Shown piece after piece: positions 24,412 through 32,271 of a DNA stretch of 64,000 bases. The stretch spans positions 186,001 to 250,000 of the forward strand of contig JACQSX010000016.1 in assembly GCA_016211105.1 (NCBI GenBank), read 5' to 3'. The first letter of the stretch is position 1. Each line of letters begins with the position of its first letter. Position numbers and translations under genes: made by a program. The notes beneath the pieces are model-generated. The model ran no database searches and was not told the DNA's origin. It saw only the letters and a program-made list of their open reading frames with translations. This DNA is from Acidobacteriota bacterium (GTDB taxonomy: Bacteria > Acidobacteriota > UBA6911 > JACQSX01).

Positions 24412-27030
24412 ATGAAAAAAAGATATCGGTCGGCACAAGAGGTTGACGGCATCATCGATCTGGAACGACTGCAATCCGGCCCACAAGGCTGCATCGAGCG
24501 CAATCCCCGGCTCTTTTTTGAATTAAGCTATCCTTCTGAAGATCTCCGGGGGATGCTCCAGGCAGTCAGCCGGCGATTTACGCAAAGAAGCTCGGAGGAA
24601 CCTGGACCGGGGTTATATCTCGCGGAGGCCGTAAAGGGGTTTGGCAAGTCCCATGTTCTCCTGATTGGCCATTACCTTTTTGCCGAGCCCGATTGTGCGG
24701 CCTCCTGGATGAAAGGTTTAGGCTACCCATGGAAACCAGTCTCGGATTTAGTCGCTGTGTGGCAAAAGTTCACGGACCGATCATTGCCTTTCGATTCCCT
24801 ATGGACCCTTTTAGGCCAAAGACTGGACGTAAATTGGCTCAAAGATCGGCCGCCAAACCTCGATGAGTTTCGTTCGGCGCTGGGAAAAAGGCATTTGATT
24901 TTGGTCTTTGACGAGCTCGAGCGTGGAATTTCCAACATCGCAGACCCGGCGCGGAGAAGCCAAAACCTGAGCTTCTTACAGATGATTTCTGAAGAAGCAA
25001 ACCGCAGCAACAGAATTACCATGTTTGCGGCCATTTATGACGGAAATGTCGAGCCCGGTTCCACACTCAAGCGAGTGCCGCGCGTCGAGCTTCGATTTCG
25101 CAAGGCGGAAGATCGCACTGCCATCGTGCGGCATCGCCTGTTTTTGGATGCAGATTCTTATGACCGGGGATCGGCCGATGCTCTCATACGTTCTTATGTG
25201 AATGCGTGGCGGAGGATGGGTGTGGAGACATCGGACGACTATCTGTCTCGACTGCGAAAGTCCTACCCATTTTTGCCTGAACTGATCGAGTTGATTTTTG
25301 ATCGAATCACGACAAGCCAAGGTTTTCAGGGCACCCGGGGCGCCCTTGGGCTTCTGGCCGCTATGGTCGATGTAGCCGACGTCGAGTCTTCTATTTTGAC
25401 TGCAGCACACTGCAAACTGACCGATCGCCGCTGCGCCGATCGTTTGCAGGATCTGGATCCGGCGGGAAGTCTCATCAACTGTGCAACCAACAACCTGCGT
25501 GACCTGAATACTCTCCCAAATGCCAAATCTCTCGCTTCCGCCGTCCTGCTCGCAAGTCTGGCGCCCGGCGGAAAAACGCGAGGCCTTTCGCGCGAGGAGC
25601 TGGTCCGGCATGTCGCCGCTCCGGGCTGTGACCCGAATCAGTTCGAGGCCACGCTTCAGGCCTTCCGAACGCTTGGTTCTTACTTCCATGAGAAGGAGGC
25701 GCGATTCTTTTTCGATTTAGAGGAGAATGAGTACGCCAAAGTCGAGCTGGGCGCTCGCCGTTTGTCTGACGATGCGGCGCGCGAGGAAATTCGAAAGATC
25801 TGGTTACAGGAATTATTCCGGGAGACTCAGCAGGCAGTCATCTTTTCAGATCCTTCAACGACCCGCGCATCATTGGACGCCCTCGGAAAAAGCTCCCCCC
25901 GGTATGTGCTTTCTCCGCGTCGCCTCTCGGCAATCGAACGCCACAGCCTTTACTTTGGGATGGAACTTCGAAACCAAATCCTCCTTTTCGAACCGCGCGA
26001 GGATACCGCAAATCATCTGGCGAATGCTGATCTGCTTGCGTACGCCAAGAGAGCCAGAGCGGCAGACGACCTGGTGTCAGCTGCCGCAACAGCAGAGCGG
26101 CGAAAACGCTACGAGTCCATTGCCACCAAGGAACGGAAGGACTTACGCGACTTTCTCAAATCTGCAGGACTTGTTTACATCCGAGTCGAAAAGTGGGCCG
26201 AGCGTCCCGAAGAATCTGTGTTTGAACAGGAGCCACTGGGCCAGTCATCGAGCAAGGATGAGATCCTGCAACTTCTGAGAACCAAGATCTATCCTCCACA
26301 ATTCATCCAGGAACACATCGCCAGCGGCCTGAACTCTCTTCTTGGCCAAACGGTTGATAACGTAGATCGCCTCTATCGAAACACGCTGGGCTTCCCAGTC
26401 CCGCTCACTTTGACCGCCATATCCGATTCCATTCGGGAAATGGCCGAAGATCCGCAGAGAATGTTGGGTCTGCAGCATACGCGCGGCAATTCCTGTGGTG
26501 AGCGGGTTCTTTTGGGGGTGGCAGAACTGCGAGAAGTCGTGCTGACCCCGCCCTGGTCTGCTGCAACTTCCGGTCCGCCCACGGTCGCTACAAAGCCCGG
26601 TACGGCGCCGGCAGAATCCAAGCCAGTGGAATTTCCAGGGCGCGCCTCAGTTTTAACATCCGCTCCCCTGGAAGAACGAAGCACGCGTGCGTGCGCTTCC
26701 CGCGCAGAATTGCGGCAGGAGATAGCGGCTCGACTCACCGATCTCACGGGCCTAATCATCCAGCGCATCAAATTTCAGATTTTTGCTGATTACAGAACCG
26801 TGGATCTCTCCAGCTACCCGAGCCCGTTGCGCGGTGCTCTAACCGGCACTGGCGACCTCGAAGTGCAATTGACAATCACCTGCCCGGGCCCGATAGACAA
26901 GGCTCGAGCTGAAAGCTGCTGCGAATCATTACCCAATTTTTCCCACGCATCTTATACCGCGCGTCTATGGATCGAAGTTCCTGCTGGGGTAGAGTCCGCC
27001 GAAGGCCAATACCTGGAAGAGACGATGTGA
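24412..27030 (+). CDS. DUF499-like AAA+ ATPase (BrxC/PglY-like role)
   Basis: This 872-aa protein is the first gene of the defence operon. The N-terminus 'CIERNPRLFFELSYPSEDL' leads to a P-loop 'VKGFGKSHVLLIGHYLF' (about residues 75-92; GxGKS) and a Walker B 'LILVFDELERG' (about 162-172). A sensor-like 'NRITMFAAIYDG' and a long helical region follow. Layout and motif spelling fit the DUF499 ATPases found with DUF1156 methyltransferases and, more loosely, BrxC/PglY of BREX. It would drive ATP-dependent DNA recognition or restriction in the cytoplasm. A proline-rich linker (about 700-750) precedes a C-terminal domain. Its TGA overlaps the GTG of pglZ. Confidence 0.78.
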   Translation: MKKRYRSAQEVDGIIDLERLQSGPQGCIERNPRLFFELSYPSEDLRGMLQAVSRRFTQRSSEEPGPGLYLAEAVKGFGKSHVLLIGHYLFAEPDCAASWMKGLGYPWKPVSDLVAVWQKFTDRSLPFDSLWTLLGQRLDVNWLKDRPPNLDEFRSALGKRHLILVFDELERGISNIADPARRSQNLSFLQMISEEANRSNRITMFAAIYDGNVEPGSTLKRVPRVELRFRKAEDRTAIVRHRLFLDADSYDRGSADALIRSYVNAWRRMGVETSDDYLSRLRKSYPFLPELIELIFDRITTSQGFQGTRGALGLLAAMVDVADVESSILTAAHCKLTDRRCADRLQDLDPAGSLINCATNNLRDLNTLPNAKSLASAVLLASLAPGGKTRGLSREELVRHVAAPGCDPNQFEATLQAFRTLGSYFHEKEARFFFDLEENEYAKVELGARRLSDDAAREEIRKIWLQELFRETQQAVIFSDPSTTRASLDALGKSSPRYVLSPRRLSAIERHSLYFGMELRNQILLFEPREDTANHLANADLLAYAKRARAADDLVSAAATAERRKRYESIATKERKDLRDFLKSAGLVYIRVEKWAERPEESVFEQEPLGQSSSKDEILQLLRTKIYPPQFIQEHIASGLNSLLGQTVDNVDRLYRNTLGFPVPLTLTAISDSIREMAEDPQRMLGLQHTRGNSCGERVLLGVAELREVVLTPPWSAATSGPPTVATKPGTAPAESKPVEFPGRASVLTSAPLEERSTRACASRAELRQEIAARLTDLTGLIIQRIKFQIFADYRTVDLSSYPSPLRGALTGTGDLEVQLTITCPGPIDKARAESCCESLPNFSHASYTARLWIEVPAGVESAEGQYLEETM

Positions 27031-28028
27031 GCATACTTAATCGAAGTTCACTGGATACATGGACTGTTCCTGGGCCGCGCCTCCCTGGCGTAGTACAGTG
27101 GCTCACGGATGAAGTCTGGACCGCCAGTCGTTTTGTTTCCTCTGGATCTTCTCCTGCAAGATACTTGGAATCCGGCGAAAAACTTGTCCACGATCGCGAG
27201 GTCCTATTTTCAGCAGCGGCGTCTTCGATTTTCCGGGAGTTGGCCGCAAGCCCGCCCGAGTCTCGGACTGTTGCTAGCTTTTTCTCCCGGTTTCCCGATG
27301 GAGCGGCCATTGTTTTCGATGGTTGCTCCCTGCGGGAGTTGCCCAGGCTGCTGGAATTGGCAGCCCGATCCCGGCGGCCCGTAATTGAGGCTGGCGTTTC
27401 CCGGGCGGCGGTTCCCAGCGAGACCGATTACTTTGTCAGCGACGGCCTGGGATTAGGACTTCCAAGATTGGGACCGTCTCAACTCACTTCCAGACGGGAG
27501 CTCCGTAGCCGGAACATCGGCTATTATTACTTTGGGAAGCAAAACACAACTCACCAGATTAGTCACGAAGGTGGGCCACTACTCCTCTGGTCGTGCTTTC
27601 CGGATCGAATGTTTATGGACAGCGCTGCGACGAGCTCTGCCCTGTTCGACAGAATTTGGGACACTTTGGAGTTTGTCTGGCGGAATACCGTCCAGGCGGT
27701 TTCGCCCACTTCGACAGTTCTTGTCACGAGCGATCATGGATACATCTTCCTGGGCGCGGGCCTGAGCGATCGCCGTCTCGATGGCTCTGACACGATATTG
27801 GAGGGGAAGCGGTTCCGGGAGTTCGCCGAAGAGGAGACTCTTCCCGAGCCGGGTCCCGGTCTCTGGGTCGATGAGCGGCGGCGCATTGGAATCCTTGCCG
27901 GTCGTTGCCATAACCATGCCAAAGGAACATCGGCCATCCAGTCGCTCTACCGCCATGGGGGTCTTACGTTAATGGAAGTGCTGACGCCCTGCTTACTTCT
28001 CGGACCGGTGGAAGGAGGTCAAACGTGA
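27027..28028 (+). CDS. pglZ: Short PglZ-domain protein
   Basis: This 333-aa protein begins at GTG 27027, whose bases overlap the ATPase stop (GTGA). The open frame to 26967 lies inside the ATPase gene and is not used. Alkaline-phosphatase-superfamily/PglZ motifs: 'AIVFDGCSLRELPRLL' (about 94-109), 'VLVTSDHGYIFLGAG' (about 231-245), 'GRCHNHAKG' and the PglZ-typical end 'HGGLTLMEVLTPCLLLGP'. PglZ is the common component of BREX systems and is a metal-dependent enzyme or scaffold. At 333 residues it is much shorter than canonical BREX PglZ (about 800) and seems to consist of the core domain only. Confidence 0.82.
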   Translation: MSILNRSSLDTWTVPGPRLPGVVQWLTDEVWTASRFVSSGSSPARYLESGEKLVHDREVLFSAAASSIFRELAASPPESRTVASFFSRFPDGAAIVFDGCSLRELPRLLELAARSRRPVIEAGVSRAAVPSETDYFVSDGLGLGLPRLGPSQLTSRRELRSRNIGYYYFGKQNTTHQISHEGGPLLLWSCFPDRMFMDSAATSSALFDRIWDTLEFVWRNTVQAVSPTSTVLVTSDHGYIFLGAGLSDRRLDGSDTILEGKRFREFAEEETLPEPGPGLWVDERRRIGILAGRCHNHAKGTSAIQSLYRHGGLTLMEVLTPCLLLGPVEGGQT

Positions 28029-28267
28029 AGCAGAAAATCGGAACATTGATCGACGAAGAGGTCATCAAGCTGGCTAAGCGGCGCGCCCTCGATGAAGGGA
28101 GACCGTTAAACGATCTGATTCAAGATGCATTGATGTCCTATTTGAACCGCAGTATCCCGGATCCGCATGTGCGCGACGCCGCTTATCGGTTCTTCTGCGA
28201 GCGGCCGATCCGCCTCTCTTCTGCACAGTTTGAACAGGTCCTCGAGGAGGATCTGTGGGAATCATAA
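28025..28267 (+). CDS. Ribbon-helix-helix-like antitoxin within the defence operon
   Basis: An 80-aa protein starting with 'MKQKIGTLIDEEVIKLAKRR' and 'GRPLNDLIQDALMSYLNRS', a beta-strand and two helices as in RHH/CopG-type repressors. The C-terminal 'HVRDAAYRFFCERPIRLSSA' would be the toxin-binding part. The GTG start overlaps the pglZ stop by 4 bases and its end overlaps the PIN gene by 13. Partner and position make it the probable antitoxin of the next gene. Tight coupling to pglZ suggests it belongs to the system and is not a random insertion. Confidence 0.75.
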   Translation: MKQKIGTLIDEEVIKLAKRRALDEGRPLNDLIQDALMSYLNRSIPDPHVRDAAYRFFCERPIRLSSAQFEQVLEEDLWES

Positions 28268-28776
28268 ACCTCGACGATATCCCAAATGGAAGCTTGTGTG
28301 TCATTGACACAAATGTATTGCTCTATGCAGAGCAGGCTGTATCGGCGCAGGCACAACGGTTACTGCGACGGTGCGCCAGCGTTGAGTTGATCGGTACGCT
28401 CCCGCAGACAGTCTGGCAAGAAGTGACTCACAAGCTCATGCTCGCCGAGGCGCTGATGTTGGGAAAAGTATCGGGCCTGAGCCCCGCGCGGCAACTTTCT
28501 CGGAAGCCCGAGGTCGTTCGCTCCCTGGGTCTTTATCGTCAAAAGGTCCAGGCGCTGCTGGATCTGGGCCTTGGCTTCGAGCCGTGTACACGCGACGATC
28601 TGGCGAAAGAAGCTTTCAGATATCAGGAGCATTACGGCCTGCTCACCAATGACTCGGTTGTTCTGGCAGTTGCGCTGCGTCTTCGGGCCGATGTCCTGGC
28701 TTCTGCTGATGAATCCTTTCGCAGCGTAAGCGAAATCCAGGTCGCCTGCCCGACGGACCTTAAACCCGGCCTATGA
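28255..28776 (+). CDS. PIN-domain nuclease embedded in the defence operon
   Basis: This 173-aa PIN-domain protein has the expected acidic set: Asp in 'SLCVIDTNVLLYAEQ', Glu in 'QTVWQEVTHKL', Asp in 'LLTNDSVVLAVALRLRAD' and Asp in 'LASADESF'. It is somewhat longer than small VapC toxins. GTG 28255 lies inside the end of the RHH gene; the stop overlaps the methyltransferase ATG (ATGA). By family it is an RNase. It could be an ordinary TA toxin stabilising the island, or the abortive effector of the PglZ system. Sequence alone does not decide. Confidence 0.82.
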   Translation: MGIINLDDIPNGSLCVIDTNVLLYAEQAVSAQAQRLLRRCASVELIGTLPQTVWQEVTHKLMLAEALMLGKVSGLSPARQLSRKPEVVRSLGLYRQKVQALLDLGLGFEPCTRDDLAKEAFRYQEHYGLLTNDSVVLAVALRLRADVLASADESFRSVSEIQVACPTDLKPGL

Positions 28777-31700
28777 TGCGTGCTATCGAGGTTGGATTTC
28801 CAATCGTAGAAATCAACCGGCTTGCCGTCCCGGAGCGCTATTCCTTTAAGCCCATTTATCAGATGCATAAATGGTTCGCGCGCCGAGCTTCGTGCGTCTT
28901 CCGAGCCATCCTTCTTGGGGCACTGAAGCCGGCTCTGGGACCGGACGGGAAAGCGACGGATCTGATGGAGGAATTTTACAAGGACCACACCCATGACCCC
29001 GATACGGCTGGGAAGGTCGTCTTAGACCCCTTCATGGGCGGCGGCACCACGGTTGTCGAGGCACTTCGTCTTGGGTGTAAGGTCATCGGCATCGATCTCA
29101 ATCCAGTCGCCTGGTTTATTGTCAAGACCGAGATCGAACCGGTGGATCTGGATGAGCTTCAGGCAGCGTTTGAGCGGCTTGCAGAGCGCCCCGTAGATTG
29201 GAACGGCGGCCGGCCTCTACGGGATACGCTTCTTGATCTCTACAAGACTGAAATCAGTCCGGGTATCGAAGCCGACATCATTTATACTTTTTGGGTCAAG
29301 CACGCGATCTGCACCGACCAGAACTGCCGCAGCGAAGTTCCTCTCTTTAATAACTACATCATCGCTCAGAAGACTGTATCGGTTTGGTATTATCGCGATG
29401 TATCTTGCCCGCATTGCGGAGCTCAATATGACTGGGATCTCGAAGTTGCCTCGCTGATCGCGGATCCTGCGATGATGATTAATGCGCCCCGCGGGAGCAG
29501 CGGCGAAGGGCGCCCTTCGGCAGCCTGGAGCTACGCGCCGATAGCGAAGAAACCAACGAAACCCTTTTTCGTTCAGTGCCCCCACTGTCAGGTAAAAGAC
29601 CATCCTCGTTTATCGGAAACGAAGAAGCTCCGAAAAAAAGTCCCGTTGACCGTTTTGTTGTGCCCCGCGTGCGAGGCGGTGTGGCAGTGGAGGGGAAGCC
29701 TGCCTCAAGGAGAGATTATCTGCCCGGCCTGTAAGCATAACTATGACCCGCTCAGAGGGAATGTTCCTGAGAAAGGAAAGTTTTTTGCCCACAGTGTGGA
29801 GCGAAAGACAAGATCATCCACAGCCTCCGTATGTTGCCCCAAAACTGTCGTCTTCCCATAAGACCTTATGCGCTCCAGGCCTATCTTCAAACACAAACCG
29901 TGGAGCTTTCGAAACAGCGACAATCAGATCTCTTTGAGAAGAGCAGTGCAGGGAAACCGCTCGATTTGAATCCCGTCTTACACGAGTCTCAACTGCCCGC
30001 AGGTTTGCTGCTTCCTAAAAATGGCAAGTTTTTTACTCGCTTCGCCAGTTCCGACCGCGCGCGTTTGATGGAAGCTGAAAACTTGTGGGAGGAGCATAAG
30101 GATCGCCTCCCTTATCCAAAGAGCAAGATTCCGCCGGGCGACGAGGTGGCGCGGCTTGTCCAACATCACTACAATTACTGGCACGAGATGTTCTTACCCC
30201 GCCAACTTCTGGCCCTCAGCACTCTTCTTGGCGTGATCATGAAAGAGTCTGACGAAACACTACAGGAGATGCTTCTCAGCGCTTTTTCCGGCGCGCTTCA
30301 GAACTCAAATACTTTTTGCCGATTCAACAGCAGCGCCAAGAAGTGGGCTACAGGCATCGAGGGAATTTTTGCAAGGCACGACTTCCAACCAAAGACGACA
30401 TTTTGTGAACAGACACTTTGGGGCAACAGGCAAGGACGCGGAACCGTCGAGAACTGCAAGGAAGCCGTTGTGGAGGGCAAGAGCTTCTGCTTGGAGCCGC
30501 AGGACACCTGCTTTTCCGGCGGTAAGTACGCGACGAAAAAGAGTGAGGAAAACATTGTCGGCTCTGATGGAGTGGAACTGTTTGGCCAAGACGCAAGCTC
30601 GCTACCACAGCGAAGTTATACCTTGATCGTTACTGATCCCCCTTACGTCGGAAACGTAAATTATGCAGAGCTTGCGGATTTCTTCTATGTCTGGCTGCGC
30701 CTGGCGCTCAAAGACCGCTACCCTCACTTCGCGCCGGAGTATTCGCCGAAAGCTGAGGAAATCGTCGAGAACCGCACACGAGGAAAAAGCATTCAGAGCT
30801 TTTACGAGGATTTGGCGAAAGCTTTTTCTCGGGTCCACGATGGCCTTTCCGATAACGGGCTGCTCGTCTTCACCTTTCATCACACCGACCAGGAGGGGAC
30901 GATTTGGGAAGGATTGTTGAATGCTTTATGTGAGACGGGGTTTGAAATCGCGGCGGTTTATCCGATTCATGGAGAATCCGAATCCTCGCTTCATCTTATG
31001 GACAAGGAAAACGTCTCATACGATCTGATCCATGTCTGCCGCAAGCGGACGGCTGATCCTCAAACCCGCTCCTGGGCCGGTATCCGCCAGGAGATTCGCC
31101 GCCGCGCCCGGGACGAGCTGAAGGCGATTGAAGATGGCCGCTACGGGAAAGAGCCCCTCCCGCCCCCCGACGTGCGGCTGATCTGCATCGGCAAATGCCT
31201 GGAGCTGTTCAGTGCGCACTACCGACGTGTTGTGGACCATCGAGATCAACCGGTTTCGATGCATGGCGCGCTGCAGGACATCGGCACAATTGTGGATCAA
31301 CTGGTCACCCGGGACCGCCCCTTTCCTCCGGAGCTCGAGGGGACTGATGCGGTGTCTTATGCTTGGTTACGCCTGCTCCGAAAAACCCAGCGGGAGATTC
31401 AGGTCGATGAACTCAATAAGGGCCTTCGCGCGATGCAGGTGACTGCGGAAGAGCTGAAACAGGCTGGGCTGATCATCCGGGGCCGAACCGGTCGCGGCCG
31501 CACCTACGAGGTCAAACAGCCCCATGAGCGGTTGAATCCCCTTCTGGAAAAGTTGAAAACCCCGATGCCCGCCGCCTTCCAGCGACGGCTTTTGTTCGAC
31601 GAAGCAGGCGAGCCCGTCATTTACGATATTTCACTCGTGGATCTGGTCCATTTGTTGGTGGGCCTGGCAAAGGCGGGCGAATCTGTCAGTCCCTGGCTGC

Positions 31701-31843
31701 AACGATTTTCCCAACGCAGGCCACAGGTGCGTGCCGCCCTGCGCTTTCTTCGAAACGAACGGCCTGATTGGGTCGAAACGATCGATCGGATTTTACCGAT
31801 CATTGAAGGCGCCCCCCTCTTGCGAACCACAGAGAAGAACTGA
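28773..31843 (+). pseudogene. DUF1156 DNA methyltransferase, split by a one-base frameshift
   Basis: Two overlapping frames (28773-29861 and 29831-31843) form one 1023-aa DUF1156 DNA methyltransferase if one T is added to the T6 run at 29781-29786: '...GKFF' then continues 'CPQCGAKDKIIHSLRMLPQN'. The N-terminal half has the DUF1156 opening 'YSFKPIYQMHKWFARRASC' and SAM motif 'LDPFMGGGTTVVEALRLG'. Zinc-ribbon CxxC pairs lie in the middle. The second half carries the catalytic 'VTDPPYVGNVNYAELADFFY' (DPPY, amino-methyltransferase). It would modify host DNA as the self-marking part of the system. As the sequence stands the DPPY half is separated from motif I, so the enzyme is probably inactive unless the indel is an error. 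Confidence 0.85.
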
Positions 31844-32271
31844 TGCCAGGTTACGTTCTCCTTGAAGAAAAATATCTCCAGCCTGCAAAGCCCGATGGCT
31901 TCGAGCCCAATCCTGATCCAATGGGAATCCTGGATTATCTGCGGGAGTTGCGGCAGGAGACCTTTCCCTTTAATGAAGGCAAGCGCCTCCGAATCGTTGG
32001 GGTCGAGGACTTGTTGATTGACGCGAGCGAGAAACAAATGGAAGTCGACGGCTTCATCCACCAAATCCTCATCAGCAAGGCCAACGAGCTGAATTCTCTC
32101 CTGGGCACAACAGTCCAGGTTGTCTTTCGGCGCCCTCTCCACCGCGCGGAAGACTTTTGGATCGAAAACGGTATGACGAAGATCTCGTTGAGGCGAATCT
32201 TCGGCTCCCCAGAGAAAAAATGTGATCGAAACGGAAATGAGTATTACTTGGTGGGCTTCAACTTGACATGA
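31843..32271 (+). CDS. 142-aa unknown protein of the defence operon
   Basis: Starts at ATG 31843, sharing one base with the methyltransferase TGA (TGATG), and ends 4 bases inside the helicase gene (ATGA). Notable sequence: 'GILDYLRELRQETFPFNEGK', 'GVEDLLIDASEKQMEVDGFI', 'LNSLLGTTVQVVFRRPLHRA'. It contains no known motif, membrane segment or signal peptide. Coupling on both sides argues that it is a dedicated component, perhaps a small subunit that joins methyltransferase and helicase; that is a guess. I do not recognise the family. Confidence 0.7.
   Translation: MPGYVLLEEKYLQPAKPDGFEPNPDPMGILDYLRELRQETFPFNEGKRLRIVGVEDLLIDASEKQMEVDGFIHQILISKANELNSLLGTTVQVVFRRPLHRAEDFWIENGMTKISLRRIFGSPEKKCDRNGNEYYLVGFNLT

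Noticed and set aside
29781-29786. Programmed -1 ribosomal frameshift in the DUF1156 methyltransferase gene
   Set aside because: The run is G-TTT-TTT-G, only six T, and slipping back would mispair the P-site codon. It is not a proper X-XXY-YYZ heptamer and no stimulatory hairpin was evident. A real mutation or a homopolymer miscall is simpler.
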